From: Martinezella tropici
GTDB lineage: Bacteria > Pseudomonadota > Alphaproteobacteria > Rhizobiales > Rhizobiaceae
Assembly: GCF_008370325.1 (NCBI RefSeq)
Contig: NZ_VNIP01000008.1
Location: forward strand, 1-64,000
Direction of reading: 5' to 3'
DNA length: 64,000 nt
Part shown: positions 43,097-51,880 of the stretch, piece after piece
Numbering within the stretch: position 1 is the stretch's first letter
Layout of the letters: every line of letters starts with the position of its first letter
The notes under the pieces: generated by a model
The model's database searches: none
The model's input: the letters and a program-made list of their open reading frames with translations, nothing else
Told to the model about the DNA's origin: nothing
Position numbers and translations under genes: made by a program

Positions 43097-43366
43097 TGAG
43101 CCTCTCCTCCCTTGGTCGCTTCGGTCGTCGCCATCGCGATGATTGCTGTGGACGACGGATTTTGAGAGAGGCCGCATATGCGCTTGCCCGCCGGCTCGTC
43201 CTTGCGAGGCGGAACGGGGCCAATACCGATTGTTTATCGAGGATCACTCTCCCAGTGGCGCCATTGTTGCGTGCGGAAATGCCGGAGACGAGGCCTATCG
43301 GACATCCATGATACCACATTGAAATATTTCATATTTCCATGATCTCACCTTGGTTCTTGCCATTAT

Positions 43367-43418
43367 TTGCGCAAGATTCTGCATGGCAATTTCGAGGCTT
43401 GTGCAATATTCTGCACAA
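43367..43418. promoter_or_regulatory. Tandem palindromic sites for the two-component regulator
   Basis: TTGTGCA-N6-TGCACAA (43399-43418) is a perfect 7-bp inverted repeat abutting the ATG at 43419. A weaker copy, TTGCGCA-N6-TGCATGG, lies at 43367-43386 with a near-identical N6 (ATATTC / AGATTC). Centres are 32 bp apart, about three helical turns. The pair resembles enhancer sites of DctD/NtrC-type regulators and lies about 300 bp upstream of the divergent transporter gene. Confidence 0.6.
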
Positions 43419-45173
43419 ATGACTGGGTTTGGATTGAGACGGATTCTGCTTTTGGCGGTGGCTGCTGTGGCTGTCGCAGCCGGCATTTGGCTTACTGCGC
43501 TCTCTCTGTCGCGCCATGAGGCGCTGGCGCAGCTGGAAGCGGAGGCCGCCGGGCTTGCTGTGCAGCACAGCCGCCTGGTCGACAGCGAACTGGCTCGTTT
43601 CCGGCTGCTGCCGATCGTGCTTGGCGAATATCGCGACCTCGGTGAGGCTCTTGCAAGCCCCACCGCCGATGCGGCTCGTCGGCTCGACCAAAAGCTCGGC
43701 TTTCTCGCCCATCAGACCGGTGCCTATATCATATATCTGGTCGATCATACCGGGCTGGTCATTTCCGCGTCAAATGCGGCGACCGAAGATAGCTTCGTCG
43801 GTAAGAATTTCAGTTTCCGGCCCTATTTTTCCGAAGCGATGAAAGACGGCATGGCGGAATATTATGGCGCCGGTGCAATCAGCGGCCGGCCCGGCCTGTT
43901 TATCGCGCGCAGGGTCGGCGATGCTGCCGCGCCGGCCGGCGTCGTGGTCGTCAAATTCGAATTCGAACCCGTGTCGCGGATTTGGGCGAATGATCCGGGG
44001 AAGACGCTTGTCGTCGACGAACACCAGATCATCCTTGCCGCATCCGACCCGTCACAGGTGCTGACCGCGCTCGCGCCGCTATCGGCGGAAGACCGCGCCC
44101 GCATCGTCGCGAGCGGCCAGTATCGAGACGCGGCGCTAGGGCCGGGGAACTACCGTGTGGAAGATGCCGGCCGCATTCGCGGACCGCGAGATCAGATCAT
44201 GGTCGCAGCCGAGCAGCCGGTTGCCGGCACACGTCTGCGCCTTCTGCATCTTCTCGATACGCGCATGGCCTTGCAGGAGGCCAGTGCACAGGCCTGGCTG
44301 CTGGCCTTGCCCGCCATCCTCGGGCTGGCTGTCATCGGGGCTGCGATCTGGTGGCGCATCACCCGCGTTGCGCGGGCGGCTGCCGATCGGCGGGCACTTG
44401 AGGAGGCTGTCGCTGCGCGCACGGCCGAGCTGCGCGACGAGATAGCCGAACGTGCCCGCGCCGAGGACCGCTATCGCGATGCTCGCGAGGAACTTGCCCA
44501 GGCCAACCGGCTCGCCTCCGTCGGCTCGATCACGGCGGGGCTGATGCACGAAATCAACCAGCCGGTCGCAACCATCCGCACCTTGGCCGAGAATGCCCGC
44601 CACCATCTCGCTGCCAATCGCCTTGATCGTGTCAGCGCCAATTTGGATGCCGCGGTCGACGTGACGGCGCGCATAGGAACGATCACGCAGGAAATGCGGC
44701 GGTTCTCGCGCCGGGGACGGCATGCGGCCGGACCGGAACCGCTCGATGGCATCATCGCCGGCGCCTTGCTGCTGGTTGGAAACCGGTTCCGCAAGGCAGG
44801 CGTGCGGCTGGATCTTCCGCCACAAGGCCAGCCGCGGGTGCTGGCCGAGCGGGTGCGGCTGGAACAGGTTCTCGTCAATCTACTGCAGAATGCCATCGAT
44901 GCGGTGTCGAGCGGTGTCGATCCGCATGTCGCCTTGTTCGTCGACGACATGGAGAAAAATGCTGTGAGGCTGACGGTCGCCGACAATGGTCCGGGCATCG
45001 ACCCGGCCCTGGCGAAGGAGATATTCCGTCCCTTCATGACGGGCAAGCCCGATGGACTGGGCCTTGGGCTCGGGATCGCTCAGGACATAATGAACGATCT
45101 CGGCGGATCATTGACAATCGGCCCGTCGCCGCTCGGTGGTGCGGCCTTCATAGTTACGATGGGGCGGGCATGA
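43419..45173 (+). CDS. DctB-like sensor histidine kinase
   Basis: A ~584-residue membrane kinase. A helix near residues 8-30 and a second around 285-310 (LLALPAILGLAVIGAAIWW) flank a periplasmic double-Cache-like domain (GAYIIYLVDHTGLVISASNA, FSFRPYFSEAMKDG), as in dicarboxylate sensor DctB. Cytoplasmic parts are a coiled coil, the H-box LMHEINQPVATIRTLAENAR with His ~377, and the ATPase boxes LVNLLQNAIDAV, DNGPGID and GLGLGLGIAQDI. Start is uncertain: no candidate (43350 TTG, 43383, 43419) has a good ribosome site, and ATG 43419 abuts an operator-like palindrome. Its stop overlaps the regulator start (ATGA). Confidence 0.85.
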   Translation: MTGFGLRRILLLAVAAVAVAAGIWLTALSLSRHEALAQLEAEAAGLAVQHSRLVDSELARFRLLPIVLGEYRDLGEALASPTADAARRLDQKLGFLAHQTGAYIIYLVDHTGLVISASNAATEDSFVGKNFSFRPYFSEAMKDGMAEYYGAGAISGRPGLFIARRVGDAAAPAGVVVVKFEFEPVSRIWANDPGKTLVVDEHQIILAASDPSQVLTALAPLSAEDRARIVASGQYRDAALGPGNYRVEDAGRIRGPRDQIMVAAEQPVAGTRLRLLHLLDTRMALQEASAQAWLLALPAILGLAVIGAAIWWRITRVARAAADRRALEEAVAARTAELRDEIAERARAEDRYRDAREELAQANRLASVGSITAGLMHEINQPVATIRTLAENARHHLAANRLDRVSANLDAAVDVTARIGTITQEMRRFSRRGRHAAGPEPLDGIIAGALLLVGNRFRKAGVRLDLPPQGQPRVLAERVRLEQVLVNLLQNAIDAVSSGVDPHVALFVDDMEKNAVRLTVADNGPGIDPALAKEIFRPFMTGKPDGLGLGLGIAQDIMNDLGGSLTIGPSPLGGAAFIVTMGRA

Positions 45174-46507
45174 CCCTGCAAGCGCCGCAGAAAGTGCTGC
45201 TGGTGGAGGATGACGGCCCTTTCAATGCCGCTCTCAGCGATTCCTTCGCCATAGCCGGCTTCGAGGTTGAGACGCATGGCGACGGGCAGTCGGCGCTGGC
45301 AAGCCTTGCCGTTGCGCTGCCGGGTGTGATCGTCACCGACATCCGCCTGCCTCGCGTCGACGGACACGACCTCCTCGAGGCAGTGCAGGCGCGCGATCCC
45401 GACCTCCCCGTCATCCTGATGACCGGGCACGGCGATATCGCCATGGCGGTCGGTGCCTTGAAGCAGGGCGCCTATGATTTTATCGCCAAGCCTTTTGCCA
45501 CGGATCATATGATCGCCTCCGTGCGCCGCGCGCTGGAGACGCGGCGTCTGGTGCTGGAGAACCGGCGCCTGCGGCAGGCCGCTGCGGAAGCGGAAGATAC
45601 TTCGCCGCTTCTTGGCCAGACGCCGGTCATGGCGCGATTGCGTGAAACGATACGCCAGGTCGCCGTCGCCGATGTGGACGTTCTGGTCGAGGGTGAAACC
45701 GGCACCGGCAAGGAACTCGTCGCGCGCCTCATCCATCGCTGGAGCAGGCGGCATGCCCGCGGCTTCGTCGCGGTCGATTGCGCCGCCCTGCCGGATGCGA
45801 TCGCCGACGAAACCCTGTTCGGAAATCGCGCCCGGCGTGGCCGCATCGCGGAGGCGGATCGCGGCACGCTGTTTATCGATGAAATCGACAGCATGTCGCC
45901 CATGCTCCAGGGACGGCTTCTGCGTGTGGTCGAGGAGCGCGAGCTGCCCTCGTCGACCGGCGGGCCGGCTCCCGTCAATCTCCGGATCGTCGCGGCGACC
46001 AAGACCGACCTGCATGGCTTGGTCGCCGAGGGCCGTTTCCGCGCCGATCTGCTCTATCGGCTGGAGACCGTGCGGATCCGCATCCCGCCTTTGCGGGAGC
46101 GCCGCGCCGACATCGGCCTATTGTTCAGTGCCTTTCTCGACGATGCCGCGCGCCAGCACGGTGTTGCGCGACCACAAATCGATGTCGCGATGGAGGCGCG
46201 TTTTCTAACTGATGATTGGCCGGGCAATGTTCGCGAATTGCGCAACTACGCAACCCAGGTAGTTCTGGGCCTGACGTCAGCCCAGCACCGGCCCGCTTCG
46301 GAACTTGGTCTCTCCGACCAGATGGATCAGTTCGAGGCGAGCATCTTGCGGGCAGCGCTCGACCGGTTCGAGGGCGACATCGCCGAGGTCGCTGCAGCGC
46401 TGCAACTGCCGCGCCGCAGCCTCTATGCCCGCCTGCAACGCCATGGCATCAACCCATCGGCTTATCGAAGGCGAGATAATGCACATGGTGACGGTAGCAA
46501 GAGCTGA
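45170..46507 (+). CDS. NtrC/DctD-type response regulator lacking GAFTGA
   Basis: A 445-residue regulator with a receiver domain (phospho-acceptor Asp57 in VTDIRLPRVDG), an AAA+ domain (Walker A GETGTGKE, Walker B GTLFIDEID, DLLYRLETVRIRIPPLRERR) and a Fis-type HTH (ALQLPRRSLYARLQRHGIN). The segment between ETLFGN and RGTLFIDEID is only RARRGRIAEAD, so the sigma-54-contacting GAFTGA loop is absent. Regulators with this change usually act on sigma-70 promoters or as repressors. It is coupled to the DctB-like kinase and probably controls the divergent MHS transporter. Confidence 0.87.
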   Translation: MTLQAPQKVLLVEDDGPFNAALSDSFAIAGFEVETHGDGQSALASLAVALPGVIVTDIRLPRVDGHDLLEAVQARDPDLPVILMTGHGDIAMAVGALKQGAYDFIAKPFATDHMIASVRRALETRRLVLENRRLRQAAAEAEDTSPLLGQTPVMARLRETIRQVAVADVDVLVEGETGTGKELVARLIHRWSRRHARGFVAVDCAALPDAIADETLFGNRARRGRIAEADRGTLFIDEIDSMSPMLQGRLLRVVEERELPSSTGGPAPVNLRIVAATKTDLHGLVAEGRFRADLLYRLETVRIRIPPLRERRADIGLLFSAFLDDAARQHGVARPQIDVAMEARFLTDDWPGNVRELRNYATQVVLGLTSAQHRPASELGLSDQMDQFEASILRAALDRFEGDIAEVAAALQLPRRSLYARLQRHGINPSAYRRRDNAHGDGSKS

Positions 46508-46566
46508 GCGAATGTAGCTCCGTTCGCTCGTATAGCATTCGTGCATATTGCGTGAACCCGCATCCC

Positions 46567-48159
46567 TCAGTGAGCGCCGCCGCCGCCGGTCTGCGGGCGC
46601 TTGGTGAACAGCATCGTGATGGCTGCGATGGCAAGCACCACACCGATGACTGCGAAGGTGTCGCTGAATCCCATAATCAGCGCCTGTCTCTTGACGACCT
46701 GGCCAAGGGCGATGACCGCCTTCTGCTGGGCCGCCTGATGATCCGAAACGCCGTGTGACAGGAAATAATTTGTCATCTGGTCTATTCGTTGACGAACCTC
46801 GTCGCGAGCAAGGGTCACGGATTGGCCGATGATGTTGGAGTGAAATTGCTCGCGCTTGGTCAGGATGGTCCCAAGGGAGGCGGTCCCCACCGCGCCGCCG
46901 AGATTTCTCAGCATGTTCGTCAGGCCGGAGGCGGCTGCCGCATCCGCAGGGGCAATGCCGGCCGTGGTGATAGCGGTAACTGGAGTGATGACGAACGCCT
47001 GGCCGATCGCACGGATGATGTTCGGGATGAAGAACTGGTCCCCCGCATTGTCGGCCGAAAGCGTAACGTTCATGAAACAACTCAGCGAAAAGACCGCGAT
47101 GCCAAAGAAGGCAAGCCAGCGCACGTCTACCCGCTTCATCATCAGCGGCACCAGCGGGATCAGCAGCAATTGCGGCAATCCGGTCCAGGCAAGGACGTTG
47201 CCGATCTGCTCGGCATTGTACCTCTGCACCTGTCCCAGATACTGCGGCAATATGTAGACTGTCCCGAACAGCGCGACGCCCACGAGAATGTTGGCAAGCA
47301 CGCCAAGCCCGAAGTTCCGTTGCTTCAGCAATCGCAGTTTCACCAGCGGTTTCGAGACCTTCAGCTCGATCACGATGAAAAGGGTGAGGAATGCGGCCGC
47401 GACGATGCTGAGCCTGACAATGAAGGGCGAAGAGAACCAGTCGTCCTTATTGCCCTCTTCCAGCACGGTTTGCAGGGCCGACAGGCCGATCGCCATCGTC
47501 ACGATACCGGCCCAGTCGCCTTCGCGCAGCAATCTCAGTTGCATCGGCTGCTTGTCCAGCGTCAGCGCCAGCGCCACCACCATGATTCCGCTCGGGACAG
47601 CATTGATGAAGAAGATCGTCTGCCAGCCGTAATTCTCGGTCAGATAACCGCCGATGGTCGGGCCGATGGCTGGCGCGAAGGTGACGGACAATGCGAAGAT
47701 CGCCAGCCCCAAAGGCTGCTGCGGCTTTGGAAGCTTCGTCAGCACCATGGTGAAGGCCATCGGGATCAGGACGCCGCCGGCAAATCCCTGCAGGCCGCGC
47801 AGGACGATCATCGTTCCGAGATCGTGGGCAAAGGCGCATGACAGAGACAACAGCGGAAACAGCACCGAGTTCACTAGGATATAACGGCGAAACGAGAAGA
47901 CGCTGCTGAGATAGGCGGTGAGCGGAATGACGACGATCTCGCCGATCAGATAGGAGGTCGAGATCCAGGCGCCATTGTCCACCCCGGTGCCGATGCCCCC
48001 CTCGATATCGAGGAGGGAGGCATTGGTGATCTGGATGTTCAGGATCGCCATGAACGCGCCGATCATGCCGGCCAGAACCGCGATCCACTCTCTTGTCGAT
48101 GCACGCGGCTCTGCCGCTGCGGCCGGCATCGGACGGCCATCCATTGTAATCGTAGACAT
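46567..48159 (-). CDS. DHA2-family drug efflux MFS transporter (EmrB-like)
   Basis: A 530-residue 14-helix major facilitator. Family signatures are IQITNASLLDIEGGI, GAWISTSYLIGEIVVIPLTA, RGLQGFAGGVLIPMAF and FAPAIGPTIGGYLTENYGWQ. It starts at ATG 48159 after GGGAGCC, 16 bp from the membrane fusion protein gene. Together they form an EmrAB-type tripartite pump that expels hydrophobic toxins, with an outer-membrane channel supplied from elsewhere. Confidence 0.9.
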   Translation of the reverse strand: MSTITMDGRPMPAAAAEPRASTREWIAVLAGMIGAFMAILNIQITNASLLDIEGGIGTGVDNGAWISTSYLIGEIVVIPLTAYLSSVFSFRRYILVNSVLFPLLSLSCAFAHDLGTMIVLRGLQGFAGGVLIPMAFTMVLTKLPKPQQPLGLAIFALSVTFAPAIGPTIGGYLTENYGWQTIFFINAVPSGIMVVALALTLDKQPMQLRLLREGDWAGIVTMAIGLSALQTVLEEGNKDDWFSSPFIVRLSIVAAAFLTLFIVIELKVSKPLVKLRLLKQRNFGLGVLANILVGVALFGTVYILPQYLGQVQRYNAEQIGNVLAWTGLPQLLLIPLVPLMMKRVDVRWLAFFGIAVFSLSCFMNVTLSADNAGDQFFIPNIIRAIGQAFVITPVTAITTAGIAPADAAAASGLTNMLRNLGGAVGTASLGTILTKREQFHSNIIGQSVTLARDEVRQRIDQMTNYFLSHGVSDHQAAQQKAVIALGQVVKRQALIMGFSDTFAVIGVVLAIAAITMLFTKRPQTGGGGAH

Positions 48160-48175
48160 TGTGTGGCTCCCGCCG

Positions 48176-49375
48176 TCAGTTCCGCTGTGCGGCGTCTGCT
48201 TTGGTGTTGATGCTCGGCTCGACGGACATTCCGGGGCGCAGCTCACCGCTCGCCATGGTCTGCGCGTCTAGCGCTATCCTGACTGGAATTCGCTGAACGA
48301 CCTTGGTGAAATTGCCGGTCGCATTGTCCGGCGGCAGCAGGGCGAATTCCTGCCCGCTGGCAGGCGCAAGGCTGTCGACATGGCCGTGGAATGTCTTGCC
48401 GGGGAACATGTCGACTTCGATATCGACGGGTTGGCCGGCATGGACGTTCGTCAGCTGCGTTTCCTTGTAGTTGGCGACGACATAGGCTTGATTGGTCGGC
48501 ACGAGCGACATCAGCTGCGTTCCGGCCTGAACATACTGGCCGATGCGCAGCGTGCGGTTGCCGATCGTGCCGTCGACGGGAGCAATGATGGTCGCATAGG
48601 AGAGGTTCAGCTCGGCTTGATGCTGGATCGCCTCGCTTTTTTGCAGCGCGGCTGTCGCCTGCGCGATCTGGGCCTTTAAAAGTTCGACCTGTTTGATCGC
48701 ACCTTCCAAGGTCGCGGTGTCCCGGACGATGGAAGCCTGCGCCGCGGCGATCTGCGACGCGGCCTGCTGGGCCGTCTGCACGGCTGCGTAGCCGTTGGAG
48801 GCGAGGCTGGCATAGCGCTTGTTGTTCTGTTCGGCGAAGGTTTCGTTGGCCTTGTCCACATCCAGCGTCGCGCGTCCGGCTGCGATCGTCGACTGCTGGA
48901 TATCCAGCGAGGCCTGCTCTGCCTGTATGGTTGCCTGCGCTGCGGCGACATCGGCCTTTGCCTGGTCGAGCGCTGCGCGGAAATCGCGGTCGTCGATGCG
49001 GGCGAGCGGCTGGCCGGCCTTCACGGTCTCATTGTCCCTGACCAGGACTTCCGCCAGATAGCCCGAGATTTTCGGGGCGATCGAACTATTGTCGGCCTGC
49101 ACGTAGGCGTCGTCGGTCGATATCTCGAAGCGGCCATTTTGCCAGTAATCGTGGCCATAATAACCCGCGGCAGCGATGATGACGATTGCACCTACGCCGT
49201 ACATCAGGCGCCGCGGCATCTTGCTGCGCTTCGCGGCGGCATCGCCGGCTGCCGGTCCCTTTGGCGTCTCCGGACGGGGTTCGGTTGTCACCCCTTCCTT
49301 GGCCTTTGCCTCGACACTTTCCTGCGCTTCGCCGGGCGCGTCCTTGGAGGTCACGATATGCAGATTGTTAGCCAT
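48176..49375 (-). CDS. HlyD/EmrA-type membrane fusion protein
   Basis: A 399-residue periplasmic adaptor. One membrane helix near residues 55-75 (LMYGVGAIVIIAAAGYYGHD) follows a charged cytosolic tail. The lipoyl half-motif DDAYVQADNSSIAPKISGYL is next, then a long coiled coil (~120-250, rich in AQ repeats) and the second half VDGTIGNRTLRIGQYVQAGT. It is the first gene of the efflux operon. A strong CAGGAGCAAG site precedes the ATG. The divergent TetR gene shares its 122-bp promoter region. Confidence 0.9.
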   Translation of the reverse strand: MANNLHIVTSKDAPGEAQESVEAKAKEGVTTEPRPETPKGPAAGDAAAKRSKMPRRLMYGVGAIVIIAAAGYYGHDYWQNGRFEISTDDAYVQADNSSIAPKISGYLAEVLVRDNETVKAGQPLARIDDRDFRAALDQAKADVAAAQATIQAEQASLDIQQSTIAAGRATLDVDKANETFAEQNNKRYASLASNGYAAVQTAQQAASQIAAAQASIVRDTATLEGAIKQVELLKAQIAQATAALQKSEAIQHQAELNLSYATIIAPVDGTIGNRTLRIGQYVQAGTQLMSLVPTNQAYVVANYKETQLTNVHAGQPVDIEVDMFPGKTFHGHVDSLAPASGQEFALLPPDNATGNFTKVVQRIPVRIALDAQTMASGELRPGMSVEPSINTKADAAQRN

Positions 49376-49429
49376 GTACTTGCTCCTGACAGGGGTCGCT
49401 GCCGGGCAGGGGTAGCGGCCAAGTTCAAT

Positions 49430-49494
49430 TTGGAAACTTGATGTTTTCCAAAATAAGCGCTATAAAATCCAAGTCAACTATATTTTGGAAAATA
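49430..49494. promoter_or_regulatory. TTGGAAA-type operators between efflux operon and tetR
   Basis: TTGGAAA (49430-49436) and TTTCCAA (49445-49451) form an inverted repeat with an 8-bp spacer. A second palindrome-like element, ATTTTGGAAAATAT, ends four bases before the tetR ATG. Repeated GGAAA/TTTCC elements in a divergent efflux/tetR promoter fit TetR operators. Confidence 0.55.
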
Positions 49495-49497
49495 TTG

Positions 49498-50154
49498 ATG
49501 GTCCTAAATCCAAAAACCACGAAACGACCACGAGGGCGCCCGCAGGTCCGTTGTGATGACGATACTCGGGCAATCGTGCTCTCGTCTGCGCGAAAGCGCT
49601 TTCTGGAAGCGGGCTATGCTTCGGCATGCATCAACGACATCGCGCAGGGCGCGGGAGTCTCGACGAAGACGGTCTATCGGCTTTTTGAAAGCAAAGGCGA
49701 GATTTTCAATGCGGTGATTACGGATCGCATCGCCCGTTTCAACGTCGAAGTGGATCAGGGCCTCCTGAAGCATCCGGACCTGCATCACCAACTCGAGCAA
49801 ATCCTGATCGCCTATGGCCGTCTGGCGCTGGATCCGGAAACGATCGCCATCAATCGGCTGGCGGTCGCCGAAGCCGATCGCTTTCCCGAGATCGCGGCGT
49901 CCTTCTATGAGCGGGCGATCAGGGCCTCGGCCGTGGTCTTCGAGGTCTGGCTGCGCAGCCAGCGCGACAAGGGAGCGATTAGGATCTCCGATATCTCTCT
50001 CGCGGCCGGCTTCTTGCGGGGAATGATGACGATGGAGCCGCAAAGGGCCGTCATGCTGGGCCAGCGGCAAGCACCGGATGACGAAGAAATCCAGGTCCGC
50101 GCGGCGGGGTGCGCGGCGATCTTCCTGCAGGGTTGCGTTGCCAGCCCGTCGTGA
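49498..50154 (+). CDS. TetR family regulator of the efflux operon
   Basis: A 218-residue regulator starting at ATG 49498, before the basic arm KTTKRPRGRPQ. The HTH is at ~30-70 (CINDIAQGAGVSTKTVYRLF) and the C-terminal half resembles the AcrR_C-type helical domain. An in-frame upstream start would lie inside operator-like DNA. It is divergent from the HlyD/DHA2 operon and is presumably its repressor, released by a pump substrate. Confidence 0.85.
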   Translation: MVLNPKTTKRPRGRPQVRCDDDTRAIVLSSARKRFLEAGYASACINDIAQGAGVSTKTVYRLFESKGEIFNAVITDRIARFNVEVDQGLLKHPDLHHQLEQILIAYGRLALDPETIAINRLAVAEADRFPEIAASFYERAIRASAVVFEVWLRSQRDKGAIRISDISLAAGFLRGMMTMEPQRAVMLGQRQAPDDEEIQVRAAGCAAIFLQGCVASPS

Positions 50155-50247
50155 GCCTTTTGCCGGACGGCGAAAGGTCAGACGGAACGATATCCCTTTC
50201 GCCGAGAGCGAGGCCGCCCGCGTGACCGCGGACGGCTTCGGGATCGT

Positions 50248-50616
50248 TCAGGGCGCGACCGTAAAGCTATAGGTGCCGTTAGTCTTGTGCCCGTCGGTGG
50301 AGAGTACATGCCATTCGACCGTGTACTTGCCAGGCGCAAGCTTGTCGCTCACGGGCACCATCAGTGTCGTGTCGCCGTTCATCAGTGTGCCTTCGCCGGT
50401 CTTGACGGCTGCCTTGTCGGGGCCGGTCACCTTGATACCGCTGAATTTCAGGTTGAGGCCTTCGGTAAAGGTGAGGTCGAGTTCCGAGGGTGCAGTCTTC
50501 ACCGTACCGTCGGCCGCCGGAACGGCGGATTTCAGATGGGCATGGGCCATGGCCTGGCCGGCAAACGCGATGCTGATTGCGGCAGCGGCGAGGAGCATTT
50601 TCTTTATCGAGGACAT
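50248..50616 (-). CDS. copC: CopC-type periplasmic copper-binding protein
   Basis: A 122-residue exported protein. The signal peptide is residues 1-24 (ending GQAMA) and the mature N-terminus is HAHLKSAVPAADG, placing the copper-binding His at the start as in CopC. The second His site is in VEWHVLSTDGHKTNGTYSF. It keeps Cu(II) in the periplasm. It is the last gene of a minus-strand copper cluster after SCO1, PCuAC and a PepSY protein, separated from SCO1 by 136 bp. Confidence 0.9.
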   Translation of the reverse strand: MSSIKKMLLAAAAISIAFAGQAMAHAHLKSAVPAADGTVKTAPSELDLTFTEGLNLKFSGIKVTGPDKAAVKTGEGTLMNGDTTLMVPVSDKLAPGKYTVEWHVLSTDGHKTNGTYSFTVAP

Positions 50617-50752
50617 ATATGGTTTCCTTATCCTGTTGATGACCCGCGGAAGGCCCGCGGGCGTGCGAAGGCGATCGGCGGGTCACTGACATTCGCCGGC
50701 AGGCCTGTCGGACGGAATTGTCTTCTTCCAGCGACGATCGAGCGTCACGGAC

Positions 50753-51349
50753 CTACTCCTGCTGCAGCAGGTTTCGGATCTTCCGCAGCGCGACATCGGT
50801 ATTTTCCTGATAGGCGATCGTGCCCCTCAAGTTGCCGCCGGCATCGACGAGCAGCACGGACGCAGTATGATCCATGGTATATCCGCCATCCGGAGTGGGG
50901 ACCTTCTTGGCATAGATGCGCCAGCCCTTGATGGCCTTCTGCATCTCGCTCGGATCACCCGTAATGCCCGTGATCCGGTCGGTGAAGTTGCCGCTGTAGC
51001 TGTGCATGATCTCGGGCGTATCGCGCTCCGGGTCGACGGAGAAGAAATAGGCCCTCAATCGATCGGCCTCCGGCTCAAGCGTCTTGAGCCAGCCGGCCAT
51101 ATCGTAGAGCGTGGTCGGGCAGACATCGGGGCAATGCGTATAGCCGAAATAGACGAGTGAGGGATGACCTGAAAGCGCCTTTTCGGTGATGGGCTGGCCG
51201 CGATCGTCCGTGAGCGTGAAGACAGCGCCGAGACTGCCTGCCGCCGGCGCCTGCGGCATCCGGAGGAATGTCGCGTAACCGATGGCCCCTGCGCCGACGA
51301 TGAGCGCCAGCGCGACGGTCATTGCGGCGAAGCGTCGTCTATTTGACAT
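50753..51349 (-). CDS. SCO1/SenC family copper chaperone
   Basis: A 198-residue membrane-anchored thioredoxin-fold protein for Cu(A) assembly of cytochrome oxidase or for copper redox. The N-terminal anchor is AAMTVALALIVGAGAIGYAT. The copper site CxxxC is in FGYTHCPDVCPTT and the third ligand His in YTMDHTASVLLVD. It overlaps the PCuAC gene by 11 bp, so both are coupled. This is the usual PCuAC-SCO pair that delivers copper in bacteria. Confidence 0.92.
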   Translation of the reverse strand: MSNRRRFAAMTVALALIVGAGAIGYATFLRMPQAPAAGSLGAVFTLTDDRGQPITEKALSGHPSLVYFGYTHCPDVCPTTLYDMAGWLKTLEPEADRLRAYFFSVDPERDTPEIMHSYSGNFTDRITGITGDPSEMQKAIKGWRIYAKKVPTPDGGYTMDHTASVLLVDAGGNLRGTIAYQENTDVALRKIRNLLQQE

Positions 51350-51818
51350 GGGATGTCTCCTTGTTCGCCGCTAACGATCCGACTGGAAAATCGATGTCGA
51401 CCGAGCCCGCCTTCTCGAATTTGAGCGTCGCCTTGACCGTCTGGCCCTCGATAAAGCGGTCGGTGACTTTCATGAACATCACGTGATAGCCGCCAGGCTT
51501 GAGCTCAATGGTCTTGCCAGCCGGTATGGGCAGGCCATCGGCAAGCTCGCGCATCACCATGATGTCCTCGTCCATCCTCATCTCGTGTATCTGGACTGTT
51601 CCGGCGCGTGGCGAGCTGGCCGCGACCAGCCGGTCGTCGGTATTGCCCGTATTGGTGATGGTCATATAGCCGCCGCCGACAGGCGCACCCGGCACCATGG
51701 CGCGAACATAGGGAGCGGAGATTGTGAGATCGCCGACTTTGATATCGTCGGCAAAGGCGCTGGCGGAAAGCAGAGATGCCAGCCCGAAGGCGGCGGAAGC
51801 AAAAGCGTGTTTCAACAT
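51339..51818 (-). CDS. PCuAC periplasmic copper chaperone
   Basis: A 159-residue exported protein. The signal peptide ends near ASAFA; the mature part carries ISAPYVRAMVPGAPVGGGYM and the Cu(I) motif H-(M)-x-M: QIHEMRMDEDIMVMRE with GGYHVMFM. PCuAC passes copper to cytochrome oxidase subunits with SCO1. ATG 51818 follows AAGGATAT; a much longer frame upstream is not coding. The stop lies within the start of the SCO1 gene. Confidence 0.92.
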   Translation of the reverse strand: MLKHAFASAAFGLASLLSASAFADDIKVGDLTISAPYVRAMVPGAPVGGGYMTITNTGNTDDRLVAASSPRAGTVQIHEMRMDEDIMVMRELADGLPIPAGKTIELKPGGYHVMFMKVTDRFIEGQTVKATLKFEKAGSVDIDFPVGSLAANKETSHVK

Positions 51819-51880
51819 GATCGATATCCTTGATCCAGAAAAGGAGTAGCAGGCGGAACCGACGGCTCCGCCTGATCTCG

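Noticed and set aside
43256..43270. TGGCGC-N5-TTGC, a sigma-54-like promoter on the plus strand upstream of the kinase gene
   Set aside because: Spacing is right, but the enhancer-like palindromes lie downstream of it, it points away from the transporter gene, and the neighbouring regulator lacks GAFTGA. Kept only as a note.
46506..46529. Hairpin GAGCGAA/TTCGCTC after the response regulator
   Set aside because: Stem of only 7 bp with no U-tract; too weak to call a terminator.
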